Of a DNA stretch of 38,410 nt, positions 15,621 to 24,936 are shown piece after piece. The position numbers were made by a program, and so were the translations under genes. The stretch is from IMG/VR virus record IMGVR_UViG_3300034111_000220, positions 1 to 38,410 of that record. One strand, given 5' to 3'. The notes beneath the pieces were generated by a model. It saw only the letters and a list, made by a program, of their open reading frames with translations. It made no database searches and was not told the origin of the DNA. Source of the stretch: a virus. Position 1 is the stretch's first letter, and the number at the start of each line of letters is the position of its first letter.

Positions 15621-18600
15621 GCTTTGAAGGCTTATTAAGAGATCAGCAAACTGCGCCACAGACTGATATCCGAGATTTAAGTCTTGGAGAAGAGTTGATT
15701 GCAACTGCGCGGGAGACGATGGACTTTAACCCAGTCCAAGCGCTTTCTCGCGGAATTAAGTTACGAGAAGCCTATAAAAGCGGCAGACCAATTACGGCAG
15801 ATGTTGCGCGCGCTCAACTGCGCGATGCCAACTTGGATATGCAACTGACTATTCCAGATCAGGGCATTACTCAAGAAGCTCTGGACATTATTATCCAAAG
15901 AAAGCGCATAGAAAATGCAAACCGTGATGTGCTTTCCAGAAGTCCCGGCGGATTTGGTCGTGGCGCTGCTAGGCTTGCCGTCGGGTTTGGCGTGTCTCTT
16001 TTTGATCCAATCAACCTTACTTCTGGCTTTATCCCGGTTGTAAGCCAAGCGAGATATGCGTCTCTGCTTCGAGCGCGATCTACCTTTGCTGGCAGAACCG
16101 CCGTTCGGGCTGGTGTCGGAGCTGTAGAAGGCGCTGTCGGTGCTGCCGTGATTGAACCGTTGATTCTCTCAACGGCGCAGTTAGAGCAGGCTGATTATGA
16201 TGCTGCCGATTCGCTACTTAATATTGCCTTCGGCGCTGGAATTGGTAGTGGCTTGCACGTTATTGGCGGCAGCGTATCAGAGGCTTATCGCCGTTCTCGC
16301 GGATTACCTCCGCTGCCTCCGGAGCGCCAAATTGATGATGCCGTGCGTCAGGCTATTGAAGCCGACCAAGCCCTGCCGCCGATTGGCGAAGTCGAGGCTG
16401 CTGCTCGAGCGCTTGATCCGGATGACGTCGTTATTGCGCGTAACCGCGAGACGCTAATTGCTCGCGCTGCGGATGCTCCTGTTGCTAGCCGGGAGCAATT
16501 GCTTCGTGAACTGACTGATGCGGAGACTGCGCTGTCTCGAGCAACGGATCAGGCCGGGGCAACGACGCCGCTAGATGCGCGTATCGCCCAGATTGAGGCG
16601 CGTCTGCGAAACGAGGACGTTGCCGTCTTTGGCCCAGATCAGGCAGACAGCCGTCAGGTTCAGCGCTTACGTCAGCGAACTGCTCGCAAGCAGGCTGAAG
16701 CAGAACTGCGCAACGAAGAAGACTCCTCGCTCGACTTGCAGATTAACTCCAAAGCTCGAGCAGAGCGCGCCAGCCGTGAGCTGCTGCGATTGATGAGCGC
16801 CAAGGAAGCGCGTCGGTTGCTCGATAAGATCGAGGCTAACAAGCCGCTGTCAGCCGATGAGATGGCGACTCTGCGCGCAATCGATGCCGAGACGATGCCG
16901 GGCAGCGCTCGCAATGTCACCGAACAGATATTGCCGGAGACCCGCCGCGCAGCTCTCTCGACTGGCATTGCGCAGGCAATGCAGAGCCGCACGATCAACG
17001 TCGAGCCGATCGTCAACCTTGACCCGTCGCAGAGACAGAATGCTCCGGTCGATCCGATGGTGTCTGCTCGTAATGCAGCCATTGAGAATGCGCGCCCAGA
17101 TCAGGCTGCGATGGTGGACTTTGATGCCGCTGCCGAGATCCCCGAGCCGCGCGCTGTTCCGATGCTAGACGCCGCAGCGCAATCGCTGGATGAGGCTGTC
17201 GCCGCTGCTGATGAGGCAGTTGCTGCAATCAATGCCGAAGGTCAGTACCGGCGCAATCTGCTGGTGCAGGAAGAGGGGATTGTCTACGGCGATGTGCCTG
17301 ACACCATCGATGCGATTTCTAACATCGAGGCGGCGTTTGAGCGCGCCAAAGGCAGAGAGTTCCCAAACAACCGTGAATTTAAGAAAGACATCCAAGATGC
17401 GGTGAATGCCGCGGCTCGAGAATCTGGCGTCGATCTCACAGAATTTACTCCTGACGTTGAGCGTTATCTGGTGCGCGTTGCCTTGCGCGAGGCGCGTATT
17501 GCCTTGCGCGATAACTCGAACGCGATCGGCTGGTACAACGAGAAAGTTACCAAGGCTCTGCGAATTATCTCGCTGATCCATCCGGAGATTCTCTCCAGCC
17601 GTGAGGATCGCCTCGCCTTTACTTGGGCGCTTGCTGTTACGTCAAACGGGCTCAAAGTCGATAAGAACTTTGAACTGGCGATTAAGGCATACGAGGCGTG
17701 GCGCAAGACCGGAACAATGCCGGACAACGTCGGCATCGGCACAGCAGCCAAAAAGATCAACGACGGACTGCGTCTCTATAACGTGATGCTCAAGCAGCAC
17801 GGGTTCGATGCTCTTGAGAAATTCATGCGCAACAAGGATACGGTGAAGAACATCACCGGATTCTCTGGCTTGAAGATCACGGGCGAAAATATGTCTACCG
17901 AGGTGTACGGTTCTGCCGTTCTCGGCCCGAAGATTGGTAACGGGTTCTTCTCGAATCTGTACGGCAACTTTGAGCAGCTCACCATCGACCGATGGCTGAT
18001 GCGCACATGGGGCCGCTGGACTGGCACCCTGATCGAAGAGAACCCGGTGCAGGTTCGCGCCAAGCGCAAATCCCTGACCAGCCTTGTGCGCCTGCTGGAT
18101 AGCACGCAGCGCAAAGAGCTCGAGCGCATTCTCGGCAAGCGCGTCGCCGTTGCTCGCCCTGATGAGCTGGCTTTTGCCATTGCCAAGGCGAGCATGAAGC
18201 CGGAGAACCGTGCCGCGCTCAACGCGATCGGCGCAGGATTCGATCAAAAGGCGCTGAACGAAATTGTCGGGCAACCCAAGAAAGGAGATGTCCGAGTCGG
18301 TTTAGGGGATGAGATCCGCAAGGCTGGCAATGCCTTGTCGAAATACCTCGACGGCCAGAAAGAAGCCCCCGATGGGCCGCCCGAAAGAGGCCGTATTCGC
18401 AAGGTATTTGGTGCCGTTTTGGAGCGACTCCAAAAGGACAATCCAGACCTGACGATGGCCGACTTGCAGGCTTTACTTTGGTATCCAGAAAAGCGACTAT
18501 ATGACGCCGCAGGAGCATCAGATGCAGAAGTCGAAGCAGGGTATGCAGACGACGCAGCCCCAGACTACGCAAACGCAGCAGCCAAGCTCGCCGAAGAACG

Positions 18601-21600
18601 AGGAATCTCCAGAGACAGAATCTCCGGAGTCACTCGCGCAGTTGATGAAGAGCTACAGGCCGAGCAACGCGCAAGACGAACAGGACGAGGAGATCTCGAG
18701 GTTTCTCGAGGCCTTACCGTAAATGAAGGACTCCAACGTTATCTCGCCGAAGGCCCTGTTCGATCGCAGGCTGGCCCGGGGGCAGTTGCTGCCCAACGGC
18801 AAGCGGTTAGGGCCGTGGAGGACTTACGATCAACCGACTCTATACTCGGCCTCGCCCTCTCTGATCAGTATGCAGAGCGCCAGAGAGTCTCGCTTGTCGG
18901 GCAAAAAGTAGCCGACCACGCCGACCTCGCCGTGCTGGCGCAGGTCTACCGCGATCCTCGCTTTGAGACGCTGCGGTACTTCTTCGTCGATCGCAACGAC
19001 AACATCATTGCGCAGGCTGGGTTGACGTCACGCCTGCCGGGATCGGCTGCGGCCATCATTGGCGATGACCCGCAGGGCTTTTACGGCGAGCTAGTGCAAC
19101 GCGCTATCTTCTTGGGTGCAAAGGGCGTGTATATGCTGCACAACCACCCAAGCACCAATCCGACCGCAAGCGTTCCTGACATTGACGTTACTCGTTATGT
19201 GTCTAAATTTGTTTCTAAAATGGGCGTGGAATTAAAAGGCCATGTCATCATCGACACTAACCAGTACACGGTTATCGATGCAGAAGGCAATACGCGCACT
19301 ATCGCTAAAGACTTTGGGCAGGCCGATCCGAAGAAGCTGATGGACATTGGCAGCAAGCCATTAACGAATCCGGACATTCTGGTCAACATTGCCAAGCAAA
19401 TTGAAGTCGACGAAGACGCCGTTGTTATTGCGGTTGCTAATGCCAAACTTGAAGTGCAGAACCTTGCTGTGCTTCCAAGTGAGCAGTTGCGCAAAGGCAG
19501 CGCAGCAGCAAAGTCTGCTCTTATGCGAACTGCTCTAGAGGCTAGAGGCAGTTTCTTGTTTGCTATTGGCAAGAACATGGAAACCTTGGGCGCTATTAAA
19601 GACCTTGTGGTTGATAGCGTGTTTGTTTCTCCTGATGGGCGTTATGTCACTTCTGGAAATGCGGCGATGCGCTCTCCGCTGCCACAAGATCGTCGCGCCC
19701 GAGCATCTGCTGATACTAGCCCTGCGTTTGATTACCTGCGTCAAGTGTCTTTGCAGGATGCCAAACGGATGCGCGGAGTCGCAGAAGAAGGCGGCGTGTA
19801 CGAAGCGCCGGATACGAATGCAGAACTGCGCCCGTTTAACGATGCTATACAACGGGCTGACATCTACGCTCGCGCTGTTCGCGCTGCGGCAGAACGGATC
19901 GGAAACGATGATGCTGCTCGCGCTGCAATGCAAGCGGCTACCAATAACCAGCTTGGCGCATACGAAATTGACGCCCTGCTTGAGAAGCTCAAGCTTGAGA
20001 ACCAGACTGTGCGATCACGGCTGCGTAAGGCCAAAGCGCAATTCACGGCTGACGAGACTGCGGATGCCCTTCAGAGTGATGCGATGCGCGCAGCCAATGC
20101 GGTTGCCAATAACGTCAAGCTCGACGCCACGATCGCAGCTCGTAACGCTGCTTTAGGTCTGGCCGCCCGCACCAAAATTGTCGGACGCGTCATTACCGAG
20201 TTTGCGCAGAACCCGAAAGAAGGAATTCTGGCTGTGCTCGGTGGTTCGTCGTTTGCCAAGTTTGGCGCTAAAGACTCGGTGTTCCATTGGCAGCGCACCT
20301 ACTTCACGCGCTGGACAAAGGGGATGCTGGCAGAGCTTGAGCAAGCCAAGGTCGGCGAGGCGTTTATGAGCAACGCCTATGCTCGAGATGTGGCTCGCGC
20401 TCTGTACCAACTTGGCCGCGAAAACCCGAGGCTTGAGGGGCTGGCTGATGAGGCGGTGACGATTGCCAAGATCGTGTACAAGTACCGTGAGGACGCCCGC
20501 AATACTCGCAACCGATTCGGTGCGTGGATTCGTGACTTAACTGGATACATCACTCGACAACAGCACGACTTCACCAAGATCAAAACGGCAGGCGCGGAAG
20601 AGTGGAAAGCATTTGTTCGCCAGCGCCTCGACATTGATCGCACTTTGGAGCCGGGGCAGAACCTTGAGGAGTTCCTCGACTTTGTGTATTCCGACTTTTC
20701 TGCTGGTCGGCAAATGGCCGTTATCGATGATGAGGCTGCTGCCTACACGGCACCGGGATCGCTGGCTCGTCGTGCGTCACAGTCTCGCGTTTTGTACTTC
20801 CTCGATGCCGATGCCGAATTTGACTACCTTGAGAAGTTCGGCGCTGGCAAATTGAACGAGGCTGTTCTCGGCGATTTGAGCCGAGCAGCGCAGCAGGCTG
20901 GTTTGATGCGCATCCTTGGGCCAAACCCCGAGTACACGCTCAAGGCTTCAATGGCCGAGATCGATGCGTCAATCCGTGGCAATGCGGAATTGCGCGAGCA
21001 GTTCTCCGGAGCAGTCACTACGGCAAACGAATTGCTGACAATGCTGGACGGTCGAGCCAACATCCCGGGTTCCCAGATCTCTGCTCGCGTCGGATCTAAC
21101 ATCCGCGCATTGCAGGCAATGTCCAAGCTGGGTGGCGCGGTGATCTCTGCCGTGACTGATCTGCCCGTATACGCAAGCCAGATCCGTTATCAGGGCCGCG
21201 GCGGCTTGCTGGCTGGTATCGGCGATGGCATCAGCAGCCTGCTTCAAGGGCGCGCTAAAGGCGAGCGCAGGCAGATCCTAAACATGATCGATACCGTCTC
21301 CGAGAATGTCGTCGGCGGCGTTGCCATGCGCTTTGACTCTGACGATGTGATGTCTTCGACGTCGGCTGACCTTATGCGGATCTTCTTCCGTCTGAATGGC
21401 TTGACTTGGTGGACGGATACTTTGCGCGAGGGGATGGAGATTGGCACGGCTAACTGGCTCGGCAATCTGCGCAATACCGCGTTCGATGCCATCAGCGCCG
21501 ATTCAAAAAATGTGTTGCAACAGTACGGCATCTCGGCTCCAGAGTGGGACGTTATGCGTCAGGCTTTCGTGTCTGACAGCAAGGGCAAGTTTTACGTCGT

Positions 21601-22432
21601 GCCAGAGTCGGTTACTCGATTGTCGCCAGATGTGATCCGACAGTACCTAGCGACTATTGGCCGCTCATCAACGGATACCGCTGTGGGTAATGCCCGCCGG
21701 GACTTGGCTGATCGCCTGCGCAATTTGATTGTTGATCAGGCAATGACTGCGGTCATCGAGCCGGATGTGCGGTCGCGCTATTTCTGGTCGCGCGGCACCA
21801 AGCCGGGCTCTTTCTACGGCGAGATCGCTCGATACATTTCTCAATTTAAGGGATTCCCGACTGCACTCACCCGGCAGGTATTTGGCCGAGAGATCTATGG
21901 CCGCGGCTATAACTCGCTTGGCGAATATCTGAAGTACGGCAAGGGCGATATGCTCGGCCTCGCCCAACTGATTTTGGCAATGACCGCATTTGGTTATATC
22001 GCAATGGCGGCAAAGGATCTGCTCAAGGCAAAGACGCCGCGCGATCCGACGGAGCCGCAGACATGGATCGCTGCCATGCTGCAAGGCGGCGCTCTAGGTA
22101 TCTACGGCGACTTCTTGCTTGGGCAATCCAACAGGTTTGGCAGGAACATTGTCGATACGTTGGTTGGCCCAACATTTGGCGTTCTTGGCGATCTTGACGA
22201 GCTGCGCCAGCGAGCCATGAAGGGTGACGATGTAGCCTCGTCAGCGTTCCGAATGCTAATCGCCAACACGCCGTTTATGAATCTGTTCTATAGCCGTATA
22301 GTTCTGGATTACCTAATTCTGTACCAGATTCAGGAAGCCCTAGACCCGGGCGCCCTGCGACGAATGGAACGTAGGGTCGAACGTGAGCAGAACCAAGAGT
22401 TCTTGCTGGCACCTTCTGAAGTAGTGGAGTAA
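15617..22432 (+). CDS. giant internal virion protein D-like (T7 gp16 position) with RadC/JAB domain
   Basis: 2271 aa, far longer than T7 gp16 (1318 aa). Residues about 110-210 contain hydrophobic Gly/Ala segments (RLAVGFGVSLFDPINLTSGFIPVV). Residues about 560-820 form a conserved-looking block with NAIGWYNEKV (W639) and DRWLMRTWGRWTG (W793), which I recall from large polyvalent phage and plasmid proteins. Residues about 1065-1240 are a RadC/JAB domain: E1158, H1175-N-H1177-PS and D1188 match the JAMM metal set. The C-terminal half (about 1500-2271) resembles other podovirus core proteins. I see no lytic transglycosylase domain. It is presumably ejected with the DNA, so the JAB peptidase could act in the host. 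Two open frames overlap it at 18522-18911. Confidence 0.88.
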   Translation: MSFEGLLRDQQTAPQTDIRDLSLGEELIATARETMDFNPVQALSRGIKLREAYKSGRPITADVARAQLRDANLDMQLTIPDQGITQEALDIIIQRKRIENANRDVLSRSPGGFGRGAARLAVGFGVSLFDPINLTSGFIPVVSQARYASLLRARSTFAGRTAVRAGVGAVEGAVGAAVIEPLILSTAQLEQADYDAADSLLNIAFGAGIGSGLHVIGGSVSEAYRRSRGLPPLPPERQIDDAVRQAIEADQALPPIGEVEAAARALDPDDVVIARNRETLIARAADAPVASREQLLRELTDAETALSRATDQAGATTPLDARIAQIEARLRNEDVAVFGPDQADSRQVQRLRQRTARKQAEAELRNEEDSSLDLQINSKARAERASRELLRLMSAKEARRLLDKIEANKPLSADEMATLRAIDAETMPGSARNVTEQILPETRRAALSTGIAQAMQSRTINVEPIVNLDPSQRQNAPVDPMVSARNAAIENARPDQAAMVDFDAAAEIPEPRAVPMLDAAAQSLDEAVAAADEAVAAINAEGQYRRNLLVQEEGIVYGDVPDTIDAISNIEAAFERAKGREFPNNREFKKDIQDAVNAAARESGVDLTEFTPDVERYLVRVALREARIALRDNSNAIGWYNEKVTKALRIISLIHPEILSSREDRLAFTWALAVTSNGLKVDKNFELAIKAYEAWRKTGTMPDNVGIGTAAKKINDGLRLYNVMLKQHGFDALEKFMRNKDTVKNITGFSGLKITGENMSTEVYGSAVLGPKIGNGFFSNLYGNFEQLTIDRWLMRTWGRWTGTLIEENPVQVRAKRKSLTSLVRLLDSTQRKELERILGKRVAVARPDELAFAIAKASMKPENRAALNAIGAGFDQKALNEIVGQPKKGDVRVGLGDEIRKAGNALSKYLDGQKEAPDGPPERGRIRKVFGAVLERLQKDNPDLTMADLQALLWYPEKRLYDAAGASDAEVEAGYADDAAPDYANAAAKLAEERGISRDRISGVTRAVDEELQAEQRARRTGRGDLEVSRGLTVNEGLQRYLAEGPVRSQAGPGAVAAQRQAVRAVEDLRSTDSILGLALSDQYAERQRVSLVGQKVADHADLAVLAQVYRDPRFETLRYFFVDRNDNIIAQAGLTSRLPGSAAAIIGDDPQGFYGELVQRAIFLGAKGVYMLHNHPSTNPTASVPDIDVTRYVSKFVSKMGVELKGHVIIDTNQYTVIDAEGNTRTIAKDFGQADPKKLMDIGSKPLTNPDILVNIAKQIEVDEDAVVIAVANAKLEVQNLAVLPSEQLRKGSAAAKSALMRTALEARGSFLFAIGKNMETLGAIKDLVVDSVFVSPDGRYVTSGNAAMRSPLPQDRRARASADTSPAFDYLRQVSLQDAKRMRGVAEEGGVYEAPDTNAELRPFNDAIQRADIYARAVRAAAERIGNDDAARAAMQAATNNQLGAYEIDALLEKLKLENQTVRSRLRKAKAQFTADETADALQSDAMRAANAVANNVKLDATIAARNAALGLAARTKIVGRVITEFAQNPKEGILAVLGGSSFAKFGAKDSVFHWQRTYFTRWTKGMLAELEQAKVGEAFMSNAYARDVARALYQLGRENPRLEGLADEAVTIAKIVYKYREDARNTRNRFGAWIRDLTGYITRQQHDFTKIKTAGAEEWKAFVRQRLDIDRTLEPGQNLEEFLDFVYSDFSAGRQMAVIDDEAAAYTAPGSLARRASQSRVLYFLDADAEFDYLEKFGAGKLNEAVLGDLSRAAQQAGLMRILGPNPEYTLKASMAEIDASIRGNAELREQFSGAVTTANELLTMLDGRANIPGSQISARVGSNIRALQAMSKLGGAVISAVTDLPVYASQIRYQGRGGLLAGIGDGISSLLQGRAKGERRQILNMIDTVSENVVGGVAMRFDSDDVMSSTSADLMRIFFRLNGLTWWTDTLREGMEIGTANWLGNLRNTAFDAISADSKNVLQQYGISAPEWDVMRQAFVSDSKGKFYVVPESVTRLSPDVIRQYLATIGRSSTDTAVGNARRDLADRLRNLIVDQAMTAVIEPDVRSRYFWSRGTKPGSFYGEIARYISQFKGFPTALTRQVFGREIYGRGYNSLGEYLKYGKGDMLGLAQLILAMTAFGYIAMAAKDLLKAKTPRDPTEPQTWIAAMLQGGALGIYGDFLLGQSNRFGRNIVDTLVGPTFGVLGDLDELRQRAMKGDDVASSAFRMLIANTPFMNLFYSRIVLDYLILYQIQEALDPGALRRMERRVEREQNQEFLLAPSEVVE
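18522..18722 (+). CDS. possible overprinted small gene inside the internal virion protein gene
   Basis: This +1-frame ORF encodes 66 aa, very rich in Gln, Ser, Pro, Thr and Glu, with a more ordered end (SLAQLMKSYRPSN ... EEISRFLEALP). An AGGAG sits 6 bases before the ATG at 18522. In this stretch the +1 frame uses G/C-ending codons (CAG, ACG, AAG, CCG, GAG), while the main frame uses more A-ending codons (GCA, CGA, GGA, AGA) than in many other parts of the gene. That suggests the +1 frame is also translated. Its stop is followed at once by the ATG of 18723. The main frame is open and looks conserved here, so this would be dual coding. It could still be chance. Confidence 0.35.
   Translation: MQKSKQGMQTTQPQTTQTQQPSSPKNEESPETESPESLAQLMKSYRPSNAQDEQDEEISRFLEALP
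18723..18911 (+). CDS. possible second overprinted ORF, coupled to 18522-18722
   Basis: 62 aa in the same +1 frame, beginning directly after the preceding TAA (TAAATG). The first half (MKDSNVISPKALFDRRLARG, then QLLPNGKRLGPWRTYDQ) uses mostly G/C-ending codons and reads like a real protein; the last third looks less convincing. It overlaps the start of the JAB region of the main frame. No homolog is recognised. Confidence is low because long shadow frames are common in this genome. Confidence 0.25.
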   Translation: MKDSNVISPKALFDRRLARGQLLPNGKRLGPWRTYDQPTLYSASPSLISMQSARESRLSGKK

Positions 22433-22435
22433 ACC

Positions 22436-24619
22436 ATGACCGTCTCATCATCGACTGCTCGAGTAAGTTATTCCGGCAACGGCTCAACACAAGCCTTTGC
22501 TGTCCCGTTCTACTTCCTGTCTAGCTCGCATCTGTTGGTAACGCTGCGAGCCTCGACCGGAGTCGAAACCCCGCAAGTGCTCGGCACCGATTACACGGTG
22601 ACTGGCGCTGGCGTCTTGACTGGCGGCACCGTCACGATGACAACTGCTCCCGCCTCTGGCGCGACGCTCGTTATCGTGCGCAACGTCCCGCTGACGCAAG
22701 AGACGGATCTACAGCCGAACGATCGCCTGCCTGCGGAGACGCTCGAGCAGACGGTTGATAAGCTGACGATGATCACGCAGCAGCTTGATGAGGCGTCGGA
22801 TCGCGCGATCAAGTTTCCCGTGTCTGACTCGTCATCGTTTGACACGACGCTGCCCGTTTCGTCCACGCGCGCGGGCAAGTATTTCAAGTTCGGATCGACC
22901 GGCGCGATCTCTTTGGATAGCGTTGCCCCGGGATACGCAACCGCGGTGGTCACGGATTTTGGCGCTGTCGGTGACGACTCGACGGTGAACACGACTGCCA
23001 TTCAATCGGCGATCGACTCGCTGACCAACGGTGGCACGTTGTTCTTCCCGACCGGCACATACCGCTCTGGCTCGCTGACGATCGGCAGCGCAAACATCAA
23101 GTTCCTAATGACTGACGGAACGGTGCTGAAGTTCCCGACCCTCGGCGCGAGTGCCAAGGCGATTACGGTCAATGCCAATAACTTCTCGATTGAGGGCGGC
23201 AAACTGCAAGGCCCGGCTGCCTCGGTGTATGTCGCCAACGAGAACGGCATTCATATGCTCGGCACCTCTACCTCGGCGCGCAAGTCTGGCCTGCGCTTGG
23301 TTGATGTCGAGATTACCCAGTTCGGCGGCCACGGCATTTATGCGCAGTTCGTCGACGACATCCTTCTCGACTCCTGCAAGATTCACTATTGTGGATATTC
23401 CGGAGCGTCGTTCTTATCCTGCAATCACGGCGTTGCTACCAAGAATCAGTTCTTGAATATCACTCCGGGCACGGTCGGCAATATGTACGGCATCACGCTG
23501 ACGCATGACTCGACCGGCTACAGCAGCGATCCGAATGTAGGCACCAAGCTCGCTGCGAATCCGTTTTGCTGGGATTGGTATGTTGGCTACAACTATGTCG
23601 CTTATAACGCATGGGAAGGCATCGACTGCCACGGCGGCTACGACATCACCATTGATAGCAACAAGGTCTATGCAACGTATGGCGGTATCGCTTGCTCATC
23701 TTCGAGCGGCGACGCTGCTGCCTATGCTGGCGCGAACAACGTCATCACGAACAATGTCGTCGATGCGCGTAACCCGGACGGATCTGCCTCTGGCTACGAG
23801 AATGACAACTACGGCATCAACCTCAACGGCGGCTCGACGCTGAACCACAAGAACGTGGTCTGCAAAGGCAACGTCGTGATCAATCACGGCATCTTGGGCA
23901 ACACCAACTCTGGTGCGATCCAAGCGGTGTATGTACAGAATGCCTCGTTGACCGAGAACATTGTGCAGAAGTGGGGCGGTGCTGCGATTGTGGCAACGGC
24001 CAGCTCGTCAATGGTGATCGATAGCAATACGTTCCTTGAGCTTGGCGGCACGGCTGCTGGCGCAGAGAACGCAATTATGATCGAGACGACGACATCGCTC
24101 GGCAATACGTTCACGATTACCAATAACAATATGCAGGCCAACGGTGGAACGGCTGGATTGGTTGGCGTTCGCGCCGAGCAGATCACGACGCTGCCGTACT
24201 TTGCTGGCAACGACTTTGCTGCTGCGACATCTTCTGGATACGTTGTCCCGAATGACTTCCTGACAAGCGATCTGGCGTCACCCATCTATCGCGTTACGGT
24301 GAATAACGCAGGAGGTGGAGCGGCTGTGAATGTGAACATAGCCGCGCTGTCTCGATACCAAATCGTCCGGATCGACGTTACGTCTAGCAATGCAGCGTCT
24401 GAAATTTCAAATTTCACGAATGGTGTATACGGTCAGATCCTTCATATCCACTCACCTTCATCGACGGCGTTCGTCTTGAATGCGACTGCCAAGCGACTGT
24501 CAGGTGGTACGTCGTTCACGGCGAGCCAGTACGACATCGTCACGTTGCTTCAGACCGGCGATGTCTCTGGTGTCGGCGGCGTGTTCTGGACGGAGATCAG
24601 CCGTTCTGTGAATGCGTAA
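22436..24619 (+). CDS. tailspike with pectate-lyase-type beta-helix
   Basis: 727 aa. Residues about 1-125 (VSYSGNGSTQAFAVPFYFLSS ... RNVPLTQETDLQPNDRLPAETLEQTVDKLTM) form the virion-binding N-terminal domain common to podovirus fibres. Residues about 160-210 (VVTDFGAVGDDSTVNTTAIQ ... GGTLFFPTGTYRSG) are the classic start of a pectate-lyase-3 right-handed beta-helix, which continues with Asn/Gly-rich coils to about residue 600. A C-terminal beta module follows. It probably binds and may degrade a host surface polysaccharide. It is the last late gene before the convergent early operon and overlaps the opposing gene by 23 bases. Confidence 0.9.
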   Translation: MTVSSSTARVSYSGNGSTQAFAVPFYFLSSSHLLVTLRASTGVETPQVLGTDYTVTGAGVLTGGTVTMTTAPASGATLVIVRNVPLTQETDLQPNDRLPAETLEQTVDKLTMITQQLDEASDRAIKFPVSDSSSFDTTLPVSSTRAGKYFKFGSTGAISLDSVAPGYATAVVTDFGAVGDDSTVNTTAIQSAIDSLTNGGTLFFPTGTYRSGSLTIGSANIKFLMTDGTVLKFPTLGASAKAITVNANNFSIEGGKLQGPAASVYVANENGIHMLGTSTSARKSGLRLVDVEITQFGGHGIYAQFVDDILLDSCKIHYCGYSGASFLSCNHGVATKNQFLNITPGTVGNMYGITLTHDSTGYSSDPNVGTKLAANPFCWDWYVGYNYVAYNAWEGIDCHGGYDITIDSNKVYATYGGIACSSSSGDAAAYAGANNVITNNVVDARNPDGSASGYENDNYGINLNGGSTLNHKNVVCKGNVVINHGILGNTNSGAIQAVYVQNASLTENIVQKWGGAAIVATASSSMVIDSNTFLELGGTAAGAENAIMIETTTSLGNTFTITNNNMQANGGTAGLVGVRAEQITTLPYFAGNDFAAATSSGYVVPNDFLTSDLASPIYRVTVNNAGGGAAVNVNIAALSRYQIVRIDVTSSNAASEISNFTNGVYGQILHIHSPSSTAFVLNATAKRLSGGTSFTASQYDIVTLLQTGDVSGVGGVFWTEISRSVNA

Positions 24620-24809
24620 GGCGGTGGATCTCGGCCTTTAGGCTGTTGATCTCTGCCACTAGGGTGCTGGCCTCCGACCAGAGGCCACGCATCCTGATGG
24701 CGGCTAGCGCGTTATCGATGCGCCAATCACGCTCTTGGCCGTACCCCCACGGGGCGGCCTTGAGTTCGTTTGCCCACGCTCCCGCTGGGCTTTCGTTGTC
24801 GATCGTCAT
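24597..24809 (-). CDS. small helical protein, end of leftward operon
   Basis: 70 aa (MTIDNESPAGAWANELKAAP then WGYGQERDWRIDN...), mostly helical, with a possible coiled-coil end (STLVAEINSLKAEIHRL). GGTGGAG lies just upstream of the start, though close. It overlaps the 3' part of the upstream gene in another frame and the end of the tailspike gene on the other strand. Function unknown. Confidence 0.55.
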   Translation of the reverse strand: MTIDNESPAGAWANELKAAPWGYGQERDWRIDNALAAIRMRGLWSEASTLVAEINSLKAEIHRLTHSQNG

Positions 24810-24936
24810 GCTCCACCTCGTCGGTGCCGGGTTCGTAGATGAAGTGATTGCAACGCCAGTCTGCGGGCCAGTCGTTGGCCGTGCAGAATAATTGTTTGCC
24901 GTCGTGTTTGGAGTAGCGGCAACTTAAACAGTTCAT
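24727..24936 (-). CDS. small four-cysteine protein
   Basis: 69 aa. The N-terminal part (MNCLSCRYSKHDGKQLFC ... WRCNHFIYEPGTDE) has C-x2-C...C...C spacing, a likely small zinc-binding site, and a C-x-x-F-x-YEPGTDE ending style I recall from other phage proteins. The start overlaps the upstream stop by 4 bases, supporting translation. The C-terminal third overlaps the 24809 gene in another frame and may be a less constrained tail. Confidence 0.6.
   Translation of the reverse strand: MNCLSCRYSKHDGKQLFCTANDWPADWRCNHFIYEPGTDEVEHDDRQRKPSGSVGKRTQGRPVGVRPRA

Noticed and set aside
19560-20156. 198-codon +1-frame ORF inside the giant core protein gene
   Set aside because: Leu/Arg/Cys-rich product starting at TTG without a ribosome site; unlike 18522-18911 there is no codon-position shift in its favour.
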